64,000 nucleotides of DNA from M3007 sp043764095 (GCA_043764095.1 JAYUKX010000020.1:1-64000), one strand, 5' to 3'. Numbered from the stretch's first letter, positions 1 through 9,496 are shown. Translations and numbers: made by a program. The notes: generated by a model from the letters alone, not told the origin.

Positions 1-44
1 GTAAAGAGGTGGTAACGGTGGATACGATACATATCGTTGACTAA
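1..44 (+). CDS. C-terminal tail of an upstream gene (partial)
   Basis: Only the end of this frame lies in the window. Reading from base 3 gives KEVVTVDTIHIVD and then TAA at 42-44. The other two forward frames stop at once, so this is the only plausible end of a gene entering from the left. Nothing can be said about its function. The next gene starts 54 bases downstream on the same strand, so the two could be co-transcribed. With so few codons this may also be chance. Confidence 0.35.
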   Translation, partial: KEVVTVDTIHIVD

Positions 45-98
45 ACACTATCGCTAAAAAGATCGACAAATCAAGTTAATTAATAATAATTTTATACT

Positions 99-449
99 AT
101 GAAATTTTACGCTTTTGCGGGGGTATTTCTCGCCTTTGTATGCATGATGTCTTGCAATTCCAATACTATCACCGCTAACCTAAAAACGGACACGTTTAAA
201 GTGTGGGGTAATTGCGGAATGTGCAAGAAAACTATTGAAAAATCGCTAAAAATAGATGGAATAGCGACGGCCAATTGGGACAAAGATTCTAAAATGATCA
301 CAGTCGCTTATGATTCTATATTAGTTTCGTTGCCGCAAATACAGCAAAATATTGCAGCCGCTGGCTACGACACTGAAAGCACAAAAGGTGATGACGGCGC
401 GTATGCCAATCTACACAGTTGCTGCCAATATGAACGCAAATCAGAATAG
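99..449 (+). CDS. Heavy-metal-associated (HMA) domain lipoprotein
   Basis: 116 residues. A short hydrophobic N-terminus ends at Cys19 (MMSC), which suggests a lipoprotein signal peptide and a periplasm-facing anchored protein. Residues about 31-95 form a ferredoxin-like HMA fold with the metal-binding loop GNCGMCKK (Cys39 and Cys42, the usual CxxC spacing). The C-terminus carries a second cysteine pair in HSCCQY (Cys108-109). HMA domains bind Cu(I) or similar soft metals, so a copper or other metal chaperone role in the cell envelope is inferred. The stop is 4 bases from the convergent stop of the next gene. There is no transporter or regulator beside it to name the metal. Confidence 0.85.
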   Translation: MKFYAFAGVFLAFVCMMSCNSNTITANLKTDTFKVWGNCGMCKKTIEKSLKIDGIATANWDKDSKMITVAYDSILVSLPQIQQNIAAAGYDTESTKGDDGAYANLHSCCQYERKSE

Positions 450-453
450 CCGT

Positions 454-1044
454 TTATCCCACGTGTTTTCCGCTGTTCCAGCCCACTGCACCTAACCATT
501 GTGCGCCACTTTCGGAGGCTGGGGCTTCCAGTTGCGTGGCCATACTATCATTCCATCGGTTGAGGTAACCAAATAGCGCAATTACGCCTAGTATTTCTAC
601 AATTTCGCCTTCGTTCCAATGCGTCCGCAGGTTTTTGGCAATGTCATCATCCACGCCATTGGGGATACTGGATGCTGCTACCGTAAAATCAAGGGCAGCA
701 CGTTCTGCTTCACTAAAGGCCGGATGCGTTTTATAGGACCAAATATTTTCCATTTGTTCCTGTTCTGCTCCGTATCGTTCTGCCGCCCTGATCGTATGTG
801 CTTGGCAATATCGACAACCAGCGGTAAGGCTTGCCATATAACCAATCAAGCGTTTTAAAGCACTGGTTACACGGCCTTCATTGGCCATTACGGCCATATT
901 GAGTTGGATAAATGCCTTGGCAATAGCAGGTCTGCGCTGCATCGTTAGTACCGAATTGGGGCAAAATCCTAGTGTTTCATTAAAAAAACGCGCCAATTCT
1001 GCCACTTCTTCGTTGTGATCGGCGGGTAAAGGTGTGATTAACAT
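454..1044 (-). CDS. AhpD-like / carboxymuconolactone decarboxylase family protein
   Basis: 196 residues, all-helical, with the family's redox motif AGCRYCQAH (Cys77, Cys80, His83). This matches the CxxC...H active site of AhpD-type alkylhydroperoxidases and the 'peroxidase-related' branch of the CMD family, which reduce peroxides through a thiol relay. Length and motif position fit. No signal peptide is visible, so it is probably cytoplasmic. It is a single gene convergent with the HMA lipoprotein, and its natural reductant is not evident nearby. The start ATG at 1042-1044 is the first in frame. Confidence 0.88.
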   Translation of the reverse strand: MLITPLPADHNEEVAELARFFNETLGFCPNSVLTMQRRPAIAKAFIQLNMAVMANEGRVTSALKRLIGYMASLTAGCRYCQAHTIRAAERYGAEQEQMENIWSYKTHPAFSEAERAALDFTVAASSIPNGVDDDIAKNLRTHWNEGEIVEILGVIALFGYLNRWNDSMATQLEAPASESGAQWLGAVGWNSGKHVG

Positions 1045-1066
1045 ATAAGTTGTTTGTCTTTTTTGT

Positions 1067-1163
1067 CAAAACTTAGCCACAAATATTTTGGCTGCAAATT
1101 ACACAAATTAAAACGTGTTTTGTGTGGAAATTCGTGTCAATTTGTGGCATTCACTAAGTTTTT
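1067..1163. repeat. Imperfect inverted repeat of CCACAAA/ACACGAA type
   Basis: The left part (CAAAACTTAGCCACAAAT...) and the complement of the right part (AAAACTTAGTGAATGCCACAAATT...) share AAAACTTAG and CCACAAAT blocks, giving an imperfect hairpin between the AhpD-like gene and the next repeat. The wording resembles the better-preserved element at 10282-10392. It may be a degenerate copy of a dispersed repeat. Pairing is patchy and confidence is modest. Confidence 0.4.
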
Positions 1164-1221
1164 ACGTGTATTTTCAAAAATGTCCAGTAGCCATGATTAG
1201 GGCTTTCTCATAAAAATTTCA

Positions 1222-1372
1222 GGTGCAGCGCACCGCAATATTTGTAGCAAAAATCGGCAAAATCAAGGTTGAAGGTGCAGCGCACCGTGACATTAATTTA
1301 ATATTGCGGTGCGCTGCACCTTCAAAACGCGGCAAACACATCATTGCTACAAATATTGCGGTGCGCTGCACC
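1222..1372. repeat. Nested perfect inverted repeats (MITE/REP-like element)
   Basis: The outer arms 1222-1250 and 1344-1372 are perfect 29-base reverse complements. Nested within them, 1269-1287 and 1307-1325 form a second perfect 19-base pair. All four arms contain the near-palindrome GGTGCAGCGCACC or its complement. The element lies between two minus-strand genes and can fold into a long double hairpin. No transposase is encoded. This is direct observation; a non-autonomous repeat family is inferred. Confidence 0.85.
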
Positions 1373-1405
1373 TTTTATAAGAAAACCCTGTAGTAATGAT
1401 ATAGT

Positions 1406-3916
1406 CTATTGTACGACGATTTTTTTAGTAATTTGTTGTTTGGTTTTAGTATCGTTTATAACCAACAAGTAAATACCTTTATTTAATGCGCCGAGCGTTA
1501 AAATAGGTGCATTACTGCCGGACAATAGCATATTAGTATTGGAAAGAACACATCGACCACTCAAATCAAATACGGATACTTGTGCTGCAATATCTGTTAT
1601 GCTATTCCATTTGATCCGAATATGATCTGTTGCTGGATTTGGGCTAATGGTGAGCATATTAGGTGCAAAAACAGTATTTTTTGTACCCACAGAGAACTTC
1701 AAAGGTGTTTGCCAAACCCCTAATCCATGTGTTGCAACACGTAGTTGACGATCCGCAGAAATGCTCAAGTGCATGGCCAGCATGGCTTGTGGCGCCGCTT
1801 CGCTCAAGTATTCCCAAGAAAGTCCACCATCAATGGAAAACCATACACCGATGTCATTGGCTACATAAATATTACTTTCAGCAATTGGGTCTATTAAAAC
1901 GGAGTTAGTTGGTACATCGGGGAGGCCGGATAAGGCAGTCCAGGTTGTGCCGCCATTGGTGGTTTTGTATAAATGTGCTGTTCCAAAACCAGAAAAAGTG
2001 GCATACACAGTTTTATCATCGCTTGGGCTGCGGGCAATATCGCTACATAACCGGTCTGGAAGCCCACTCATTTCCACTACATTTTCAGTGCTGGCATCGA
2101 GATGGAATACTTTTGGGCCGATATTACCCTTCATTGCCCGACTAAAGTAAACATCATTTTCATTGATATTGCTTACTCCAATCGTAACAATAACACCACC
2201 AGAAGAGGTGAGTTCTTCCCAAATATTTAACCCAAAATCTAATCGACTGAGGATATCTTTGCCTGCGTACATGAGTTCGGGATTGGTGGGTGCTAATTCA
2301 AAAGGTGCCACAAATGCAGAATTGGTACCGGGCAATGCTGGTAAGTTTCCCCAATCATTTCCCCCGTTACCAGTAAAATAAAAATTGCCATTTTGAGAGG
2401 AAGCATACATAATATCATCTACAAAAGGATGTACTGCGGAGCAGCCGCCATCTCCTCCGATAACCCTTGTCCAAGCCGGATCGCCGGTGTAAATCGCAGT
2501 AGCATTATCTTGCATGCCACCAATGGCCCAAAGAGGATTGGTAGTAGAGTTGCCAAAATTGGCGTAAAACTGTTGTGTTTGGTAGTTGCCATTGCGCCCT
2601 TCCCATTTAATACCACCATCTTTGGAGGCAAAAAGTCCGCCATCCGTAACGCAATACACGAGATTAGGATTGGTAGGATGGTAATAAATATGGTGTATAT
2701 CTGCGTGTATATAATCGCCGGGGCCTTCGGGGCCGCCTACGGGTACTTGACCAAAATCCCAGTTGAACCATTGGGTAATCTTGTTGGTCACCGCACCTCC
2801 ATTTGTGGATCTCCACATATCAATACCGCACCATAATAAAATATCGGGATTGGTTGGGTGGATTGCAATATCATGTGAATACCACCCCTGATACGTGCAA
2901 ACATCTGCTGTACTCGCTGCTTGCCAATTATCGCCTCCATCTGTGCTTTTGAATAAACCTGCCTGCGCAAATGCATTACCAACGGAGGTATAAATAATAT
3001 TTGGATCTGCTTTGTAAATATCCAAAAGCGCTTTTCCTGAATAAGTAGTGGGTAGCCCTGTCGTTAATTGAGCAAAAGTTGCACCACCATCAGTTGTTCG
3101 GAAAATGCCGCTCACATTTTCATCGTCCAATGAACCAAAAGTGACGAATAAGGTACTCGTATCGGTGGGGTGCATATCGAGGTCAACGGCCATTTTGCGC
3201 TCCAGTACCGTAGTCCAATGCGCTCCTCCATCGTAACTGCGCAAAAGGCCATTGGTGGTCGTTGCCCATACTGTTTGAGGTCGTTTTGGGTTGATTTTTA
3301 TTTCCTGTACACCCACCAGATCGCTATAATCCACATCCAGCGATTTTTTCCAAGTTGCTCCGCCATCGGTTGTTTTTAGGATACCAATACCATAAGTACC
3401 GCGTGTGGTGCGAATGACCACATTGGGTGCCGAATTTTCGTAATTATATACCTCACCCGTACCGATATACATGATATTGGGATCGGAAGGGTCTATAGCA
3501 ATAGCACCTACGCCAATAACAGGAAACCCTGTTTCAATCCGTTGCCAAGCATTTACACCAACGCCATTCGTTGTACTTTTCCAAAGCCCTCCAGAGGCTG
3601 CACCCATGAATAAAGTGGACGAATTTTGTGGGTGTATGGCCAAGCAGAGTGTTCGGCCTCCTATGTTTTTAGGGCCAATATCTTCCCAAATGGCCGCAGG
3701 GCCTCCTCTTTCGGCAGTATTGGCGCGTAATTCGGCAATAGCGGCAGCCAGTTTTTCCGTATGCAGTTTCCCATCGGGATACATGCGTCCCATATTCCAA
3801 AATTCAAAAGCTTGCCCCGCTTCCAGGCGTTCGTTTTCTTCTGTGTAGGCTTGGTTTTGGCATGCAGCAAATGCCAAACATAAAAAGGCAGTATATAATG
3901 TAATTAATTTATGCAT
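1406..3916 (-). CDS. Secreted VPS10/sortilin-like (BNR) beta-propeller with T9SS type A tail
   Basis: 836 residues from the ATG at 3914-3916. That start gives a clean signal peptide (MHKLITLY...) ending near a lipobox-like FAAC, and leaves 37 bases to the upstream gene; a longer in-frame start would overlap it. The body carries repeated Asp-box motifs (DGGATW, DGGAHW, DGGDNW, DGGIKW, NGGTTW, DGGLSW), typical of BNR/sortilin-like propellers. The last ~80 residues, starting near ISPNPATD and ending in KKIVVQ, match a type A T9SS C-terminal sorting domain, so export through the T9SS and surface attachment are expected. The substrate is unknown; such propellers occur in glycosidases and adhesins. 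It is probably co-transcribed with the DUF5916 gene upstream. Confidence 0.88.
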   Translation of the reverse strand: MHKLITLYTAFLCLAFAACQNQAYTEENERLEAGQAFEFWNMGRMYPDGKLHTEKLAAAIAELRANTAERGGPAAIWEDIGPKNIGGRTLCLAIHPQNSSTLFMGAASGGLWKSTTNGVGVNAWQRIETGFPVIGVGAIAIDPSDPNIMYIGTGEVYNYENSAPNVVIRTTRGTYGIGILKTTDGGATWKKSLDVDYSDLVGVQEIKINPKRPQTVWATTTNGLLRSYDGGAHWTTVLERKMAVDLDMHPTDTSTLFVTFGSLDDENVSGIFRTTDGGATFAQLTTGLPTTYSGKALLDIYKADPNIIYTSVGNAFAQAGLFKSTDGGDNWQAASTADVCTYQGWYSHDIAIHPTNPDILLWCGIDMWRSTNGGAVTNKITQWFNWDFGQVPVGGPEGPGDYIHADIHHIYYHPTNPNLVYCVTDGGLFASKDGGIKWEGRNGNYQTQQFYANFGNSTTNPLWAIGGMQDNATAIYTGDPAWTRVIGGDGGCSAVHPFVDDIMYASSQNGNFYFTGNGGNDWGNLPALPGTNSAFVAPFELAPTNPELMYAGKDILSRLDFGLNIWEELTSSGGVIVTIGVSNINENDVYFSRAMKGNIGPKVFHLDASTENVVEMSGLPDRLCSDIARSPSDDKTVYATFSGFGTAHLYKTTNGGTTWTALSGLPDVPTNSVLIDPIAESNIYVANDIGVWFSIDGGLSWEYLSEAAPQAMLAMHLSISADRQLRVATHGLGVWQTPLKFSVGTKNTVFAPNMLTISPNPATDHIRIKWNSITDIAAQVSVFDLSGRCVLSNTNMLLSGSNAPILTLGALNKGIYLLVINDTKTKQQITKKIVVQ

Positions 3917-3953
3917 AAAGGTCATTCGACTAAAAATTTGACCAAAGATAGTG

Positions 3954-6353
3954 CTATTGTTTGTAAATATTCCAAACAAAGGAGATATTGTATTTATTGG
4001 AGGTGCTCTGTGTTGGTAATTCGTTCCCTGTGCCGGTAGATGTAATAACAGCAAAACCGTCACCCACCGAATTATTCATGCCTACTTTAAGTTGGCTATA
4101 AGGATTGATCAACCAAGTCAAGGAAGCATTGATACCTTGTGTTTTATCAATTCTCGGGTTATAGGCAAATGGATAATTTGTATTGTTGATTTGCCCATTG
4201 CTGCTCAGTTCGTATATTTTCCGATTAAACTGGCTATATATTAAAAATTGACCACCTAACTCAATGTATAGTCTTCTCGTTGGTATGAACTGTAGCGATA
4301 CCATCGAAGTATTTGAAAAGAAAGAATTGTTTTCAGCAAAACGACTTGTACTCGTACCCCCTAAGGCAGTAGGTACGAACTGGTTGGTCTTTAAACGGGT
4401 AGATAGATCCATCGTAAGTATCCATTTCCGATGTAACACCCAATAAGGACTAAAGTCGAGTCTCGCATTGTATTGATCGCCACCAATAACCCAGTTGTTT
4501 CTGAAACTGATCGGCAATACTAATTTTTTTCGCTCATCCGTGGTAAAAGAGCCACCAAAATCAATTGGGAAAAATTGTTTTTGCGGAAGGCGGATATCTT
4601 CAAAATCCAAAAAAGTTGTTTTACGGAAAGGGGTAAATATAAAGTTGAAGCCAATATTTTGAAATTTTTTATTCAAACCAGCCCAAGATAGATTGAATTC
4701 GGGTAAATCTTGCTCTAAATTATTTTTGTTATTTTCAAAAATGAATTGAACTGATCGTGTGGTATTGAGCCATTTTTTTTGTGCTGGGCTAAAGTTGCGT
4801 TGTGTAAGGTAAGCTGAAAAACGCTCCATTTGTGAGCCGGGTAGCGGCGTAACTGCGGGAGGTAGGATTAATAAGCCATTCATCGTTTTTTTAGGTGCTG
4901 TATAACTTGCGCCATAAGTAATTTTACCATTTACTTTACCCAAGGCAATAAAACCGCTTGCTACGGAATAACTGCCTTGTGCTTGGACATTTAGCGTTCC
5001 TGCTACTTCGTATTGGTTGCTTTTGTCCCGCAATTGCGTACTCAAAGCGGATCGATTGCTCCAAAGCGATTGGTCTATATAATTAAGACCGTTGGATATT
5101 TGAATCCAAGAATTGTTTCTGAAGCATTTTTCAATAGTGATATTATTGTAGATTGGGTTGTGTGGTAGTCGGGATTCTTCAACGAAGGAAGAAAATGGCC
5201 CTTCCAAAATACGATATTCAGGATTTGAAAAGATGCTATTGGAAATACCAATGCCAATATTATTTTTGGTACGAGTGGTAAATCGAGATTTTTGAAGTAA
5301 TCTAAACTCTTCAATAGGAAAAATTAACTCAGCAGGTTGTTTTCGAAGTACTTCACCTGCTATTCTCGCACTAATATTGAATGTAGGTTCCAGTATATTT
5401 GACTTATTAAAAATGCCACTTTCTTCATGATTAATTTGGCGTGGAAGATCGGAGGATATTTGCGGTACTGGTGGAGGAAAACCGAAAAAACCAAAATTGT
5501 CCCCTAAATCATAATCTGGGAAAATAGAAAAATCAAGTGTGGATGCTGAACCTAAACCAATCCTACCATCTAATGCAGGAATGATCACTGTTGAATATCT
5601 GGAAGAAAAACTGTTCGCATCGTTGATAGTAACAGTAGTTTCATCCCAATTCATTTCATTTAATAGCGAAATTCCTAACCGAGTCCGCTGACGAATCTCC
5701 TTCAAACCCTCCAATTGCCCATATTGAAGCACCTTATCTTTAACCAAAGGATCTTGCGGGTTCCAAGTGGATGTTTCTCCAGTGCTTCTGTCGTACCGCG
5801 TGAATTGCAGCCCCCAGTCCTGTTCCGTTTGTTTTGGAAAGCGCAATGCCATATAAGGGATAAACATTTCTAGCGTCCAGCCACCTACGGTTACCTTGGT
5901 TTGTACTTGCCAATAAGTGTCATACTGCTGCTCGGTTAGGGTGCTGCTTTGTCGTATATCGATCCGTTGTCCGGAAGCATTTACAGCAAACTCAAAAGCA
6001 TTTTGGTCGTCATTCCAAGTATCCAGCCCTACTGAAAAGTAGTCGCCAGTCCCGAAATTATCGCGTTGACTACCTTCATTTCGTATTTTATTGCTCTGGC
6101 ATACGGCTGCGATATACACCCCCCGTTCGTCGTAAGCCATTTGTACTTTAGTGGCCATTTGTGGTGTTTTTCCGAAAGAGGGTAGGGTAGTAGTGAAGTT
6201 TTCGGTAATGGGTATGCTACTCCAAGATTCACTTTCCAAACTGCCATCTATGGTAGGGGCAATAGGTATGGGTTGGATAATGTAGCTGCGTTGTGCAATA
6301 AGGCTGATGGAGACGAAGCATAAGAAAAGGAGTAAGATTTGCTTTTTATTCAT
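3954..6353 (-). CDS. CBM9-like / DUF5916 outer-membrane protein
   Basis: 799 residues with a signal peptide cut after about residue 20 (SLIAQ). Residues about 30-220 resemble the carbohydrate-binding module family 9 (DOMON-like) fold, beginning PTIDGSLESESW. The rest is rich in aromatic-alternating strands and ends in a C-terminal FVWNIYKQ, as expected for an outer-membrane beta-barrel of the DUF5916 family. The family's function is not established; sugar or glycan handling at the outer membrane is only an inference from the CBM9-like part. The 37-base gap to the propeller gene on the same strand suggests one transcript and a shared surface role. Confidence 0.82.
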   Translation of the reverse strand: MNKKQILLLFLCFVSISLIAQRSYIIQPIPIAPTIDGSLESESWSSIPITENFTTTLPSFGKTPQMATKVQMAYDERGVYIAAVCQSNKIRNEGSQRDNFGTGDYFSVGLDTWNDDQNAFEFAVNASGQRIDIRQSSTLTEQQYDTYWQVQTKVTVGGWTLEMFIPYMALRFPKQTEQDWGLQFTRYDRSTGETSTWNPQDPLVKDKVLQYGQLEGLKEIRQRTRLGISLLNEMNWDETTVTINDANSFSSRYSTVIIPALDGRIGLGSASTLDFSIFPDYDLGDNFGFFGFPPPVPQISSDLPRQINHEESGIFNKSNILEPTFNISARIAGEVLRKQPAELIFPIEEFRLLQKSRFTTRTKNNIGIGISNSIFSNPEYRILEGPFSSFVEESRLPHNPIYNNITIEKCFRNNSWIQISNGLNYIDQSLWSNRSALSTQLRDKSNQYEVAGTLNVQAQGSYSVASGFIALGKVNGKITYGASYTAPKKTMNGLLILPPAVTPLPGSQMERFSAYLTQRNFSPAQKKWLNTTRSVQFIFENNKNNLEQDLPEFNLSWAGLNKKFQNIGFNFIFTPFRKTTFLDFEDIRLPQKQFFPIDFGGSFTTDERKKLVLPISFRNNWVIGGDQYNARLDFSPYWVLHRKWILTMDLSTRLKTNQFVPTALGGTSTSRFAENNSFFSNTSMVSLQFIPTRRLYIELGGQFLIYSQFNRKIYELSSNGQINNTNYPFAYNPRIDKTQGINASLTWLINPYSQLKVGMNNSVGDGFAVITSTGTGNELPTQSTSNKYNISFVWNIYKQ

Positions 6354-6457
6354 GGTGATAGATGTTAAAAGATGTTTATTGAAAATTGTAATGTTTGCGG
6401 CAAAAATAATAAATTCTTATTTAGTTTTAAAGTTTTATTTCACCTGTACTTTCTAAT

Positions 6458-6465
6458 TATCTTTG
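6458..6465 (+). promoter_or_regulatory. -7 box for the phosphodiesterase gene
   Basis: TATCTTTG matches the Bacteroidota -7 consensus TAnnTTTG and lies 23 bases before the chosen ATG at 6489. No clear TTTG -33 box is seen at the usual distance. The box argues against the longer in-frame start at 6372, which would lie upstream of it. Confidence 0.6.
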
Positions 6466-6488
6466 CTCCCCAAAAACGCAACACAACT

Positions 6489-6992
6489 ATGAAAATAGGT
6501 TTAATGTCGGATACCCACTCGTACCTCGATCCCAAAGTATTCCAGTATTTTGAGCCTTGCGATGAAATATGGCATGCTGGCGACTTTGGTACGATGGCAC
6601 TTATTGACCAATTAAGGGCGTTTAAACCCCTTCGTGGCGTTTATGGCAATATCGACAATAACGCGATTCAAGCCGAGATGCCGCTTGATTTGCGTTTTGA
6701 ATGTGAAGGTTTACACGTCTTTATGACCCATATCGGTGGGTATCCAGGCCGTTATCACCCACGCGTACGGCCTTTGTTGATCGAAAATCCGCCCTCCAAT
6801 GGGCTGTTTATTTCGGGGCATTCCCATATTTTAAAGGTAATGCCCGACCGCACCCTCGGATTCTTGCATATCAACCCAGGTGCTTGCGGTAACGAAGGCT
6901 GGCACAAAGTAAAAACCTTGATCCGATTTGACATCGACGCGGGTAAAATAGGTAATTTGGAGGTCATTGAAATTGGCCAACGAGGTGGTTAG
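6489..6992 (+). CDS. YfcE/MJ0936-type metallophosphoesterase
   Basis: 167 residues. The complete calcineurin-like metal motif set is present: SDTH (Asp8, His10), HAGD (Asp32), GNID (Asn54), THIGG (His81) and SGHSH (His111, His113). Length and order fit the YfcE/MJ0936 phosphodiesterase family. Those are small cytoplasmic enzymes hydrolysing phosphodiesters in vitro, and their natural substrates are often unknown. The start was chosen at 6489 because the motif begins right there (MKIGLMSDTH) and a -7 box lies just upstream; the upstream extension is low-complexity. murF-alr follows after 41 bases on the same strand. Confidence 0.9.
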   Translation: MKIGLMSDTHSYLDPKVFQYFEPCDEIWHAGDFGTMALIDQLRAFKPLRGVYGNIDNNAIQAEMPLDLRFECEGLHVFMTHIGGYPGRYHPRVRPLLIENPPSNGLFISGHSHILKVMPDRTLGFLHINPGACGNEGWHKVKTLIRFDIDAGKIGNLEVIEIGQRGG

Positions 6993-7018
6993 GAACAAGT
7001 CTGCTAAAAAAATTATCG

Positions 7019-7026
7019 TAATTTTG
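7019..7026 (+). promoter_or_regulatory. -7 box immediately before murF-alr
   Basis: TAATTTTG fits TAnnTTTG and ends 7 bases before the ATG at 7034. If used, transcription would start at or next to the start codon and give a leaderless message. A -33 box is not clear, so the gene may also be read from the upstream phosphodiesterase promoter. Confidence 0.45.
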
Positions 7027-7033
7027 TCCCTAC

Positions 7034-9496
7034 ATGACAATTATAACTATTCAACAATTACTCCAAGCAAAAGCTATACAATTGCCAGCACCAGAAAAGT
7101 CGGTGACCAGTTTGATGCTCGATACCCGACACTTGCATTTGCCCGGTGCGTTGTTCTTTCCCATCGAAGGCGAACGCCACGATGGACATTTGTACCTAAA
7201 CGATGCCTACCAGTCCGGTGTCCGGCATTTTGTAGTGCGCAAAGTACCCGATCTCACTGGTTTCCCGGAGGCCAATATCCTATTGGTAGACGATACGCTT
7301 TGGGCCTTACAACAAGTAGCGGCAGCGCATCGGCAGCAGTTTGATATGCCCGTAATTGGCATTACCGGTAGCAATGGGAAAACCATCGTAAAAGAATGGC
7401 TCTACCAACTCCTCTGCCCTCAATTCAATATAGTAAGAAGCCCTAAAAGTTATAATTCGCAAGTAGGTGTTCCGTTGTCGGTATGGGAAATGAAAAGGGC
7501 TCATACTTTAGCCATTTTTGAAGCGGGTATTTCCAAACGCGGCGAAATGGAACGATTGAACCATATTATTCAACCTAATATCGGTATCTTTACCAATATC
7601 GGTACAGCGCATAGCGACGGATTTAGTAGCGAAAAAGAAAAAATCTGGGAGAAAATGCGCCTGTTTGAAGGCTGCCAACAATTGATTGCTTGTGCCGATC
7701 ATACCACAGTGATGGAGGTGTTGGACATTTGGAAAAAAGACCATCCAGCCGTGGAAATCGTATTGTGGTCGCAAAAAGGCCATCCAGCAAGCATTGCTGT
7801 CAGTGTCGGTTTGGAAAAGGACAAGTCCATCCTTTCGTTTTCATGGGGAAACGACACCGCAATGGCTACCATACCATTTACGGATACCGCCAGTATTGAA
7901 AATGCCATCCATTGCTTTGTTGCTGGACAGGCCATCGGGATGGAAACGACGCTTTTGGCACAGCGATTAGGGCTACTGGTACCCATAGAAATGCGCATGG
8001 AAATAAAATCGGGGATAGATGAAAGTACCTTGATTAATGATTTTTATAATAATGACCTTTCTTCGCTCCAAATTCTGCTACAGTTTTCCCGCCAACAATC
8101 GAAAGGTAAACGCGTAACACTTATCCTTTCCGATATTTTACAAAGTGGCCAGGCGCATATTGAATTATATCGGCAAGTGGCTTTGTTGCTCAAAGGAATA
8201 GATCGATTTATCGGTATTGGCACAGAAATAACCGCTATTCAGCCCTTTTTGTCCGAAAAAATAGAAACGGCTTTTTATACAGATACCGCTGCTTTTTTGG
8301 GTGATATTACGCAGTTTTCGTGGCGGAACAACCTAATTTTGCTCAAAGGTGCACGTACTTTTGAATTTGAATATATCGCGAAACGTTTAGAGAAAAAAGC
8401 GCATCAAACGCGGCTCGAAATCAATTTAAATGCCCTTATCCATAATCTAAAAGTATATAATTCCCTGCTCCAACCAGGGGTAAAAACGATGGCAATGGTA
8501 AAAGCCGCTGCTTACGGGAGCGGTGGTGCGGAGGTGGCACGTTTGCTGGAGTTTCATAAAGTAAATTACCTCGGCGTGGCGTATGCCGATGAAGGGATTG
8601 AACTACGGCAAGCAGGGGTGCAATTGCCTATTTTGGTACTCAACCCCGATACAACTGGTTTTGATGTTTTTTATCGCTACCAATTGCAACCAGAAATCTT
8701 TAGTCTCCAAATTTTAGAAGAATTAATTGCTTATACGGGCAAAGAAAAGACCATGACGATCCATATCAAATTAGATACAGGTATGCATCGGTTGGGTTTT
8801 GAAAAAGCAGATATTCCAGCATTAACTGCTGTCTTAAAGTTGTACCCCAACTTAAAGATCGCCTCTGTTTTTTCTCATTTATCGGCAAGTGACAATCCCG
8901 ATTTGGATGACTTTACCCACCACCAAGCCGCTAGTTTTTTGGAAATGTATCAACTGATTTGTGCTGTGCTAGATTACGCTCCATTGCGTCATATTGCCAA
9001 TACGGGTGGTATTTCAAGGTTTCCTCAATACCATTTTGATATGGTGAGGCTAGGCGTTGGATTGTATGGGATTGATGGAACAGGGCTGCAAAACCAATTG
9101 CAGGTAGTTAACGTATTGAAAACGACGGTAAGTCAGGTGAAAAATATTCCGGTTGGTGATAGTGTTGGATACAACCGAAGTTCGGGGGTGCTGACCCATC
9201 CTACTCGCATTGCTACCATTAGCATTGGGTATGCAGATGGGTTCTTGCGCGGTGCAGGCAAAGGAGCATATAAAGTTTTGATTAACAATGTTTTATGTCC
9301 AATAATCGGCAGTGTTTGCATGGATATGTCCATGGTAGATGTAAGCCATGTTGCCCATGTAAAAGCAGGGGACGAAGTGGTTGTATTTGGGCATAATCCA
9401 AGTGTACAAACCTTAGCAGAATGTTTAAAAACAATAGCGTACGAAATTTTTACAAATATATCTGACCGTGTAAAGCGCGTATATGTGCAAGAATAG
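7034..9496 (+). CDS. murF-alr: Bifunctional UDP-MurNAc-tripeptide:D-Ala-D-Ala ligase / alanine racemase
   Basis: 820 residues, a fusion of two peptidoglycan enzymes known in Bacteroidota. Residues 1 to about 455 are the Mur ligase MurF: P-loop TGSNGKT at 111-117, and the ENAIHCFVAG region. It adds D-Ala-D-Ala to UDP-MurNAc-tripeptide. Residues about 455-820 are alanine racemase: PLP lysine Lys490 in VKAAAYGSGG, RLGVGLYGID near 680, and the tyrosine-loop segments GYNRSSG and IGYADG. It makes D-Ala from L-Ala, so one polypeptide supplies and uses the D-Ala branch. Both halves look intact. The response regulator gene follows after 34 bases, so the two may share a transcript. Confidence 0.95.
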   Translation: MTIITIQQLLQAKAIQLPAPEKSVTSLMLDTRHLHLPGALFFPIEGERHDGHLYLNDAYQSGVRHFVVRKVPDLTGFPEANILLVDDTLWALQQVAAAHRQQFDMPVIGITGSNGKTIVKEWLYQLLCPQFNIVRSPKSYNSQVGVPLSVWEMKRAHTLAIFEAGISKRGEMERLNHIIQPNIGIFTNIGTAHSDGFSSEKEKIWEKMRLFEGCQQLIACADHTTVMEVLDIWKKDHPAVEIVLWSQKGHPASIAVSVGLEKDKSILSFSWGNDTAMATIPFTDTASIENAIHCFVAGQAIGMETTLLAQRLGLLVPIEMRMEIKSGIDESTLINDFYNNDLSSLQILLQFSRQQSKGKRVTLILSDILQSGQAHIELYRQVALLLKGIDRFIGIGTEITAIQPFLSEKIETAFYTDTAAFLGDITQFSWRNNLILLKGARTFEFEYIAKRLEKKAHQTRLEINLNALIHNLKVYNSLLQPGVKTMAMVKAAAYGSGGAEVARLLEFHKVNYLGVAYADEGIELRQAGVQLPILVLNPDTTGFDVFYRYQLQPEIFSLQILEELIAYTGKEKTMTIHIKLDTGMHRLGFEKADIPALTAVLKLYPNLKIASVFSHLSASDNPDLDDFTHHQAASFLEMYQLICAVLDYAPLRHIANTGGISRFPQYHFDMVRLGVGLYGIDGTGLQNQLQVVNVLKTTVSQVKNIPVGDSVGYNRSSGVLTHPTRIATISIGYADGFLRGAGKGAYKVLINNVLCPIIGSVCMDMSMVDVSHVAHVKAGDEVVVFGHNPSVQTLAECLKTIAYEIFTNISDRVKRVYVQE

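Noticed and set aside
2393..2836. 147-residue open frame antisense to the beta-propeller gene
   Set aside because: Shadow of the repeated Asp-box coding sequence; no independent evidence.
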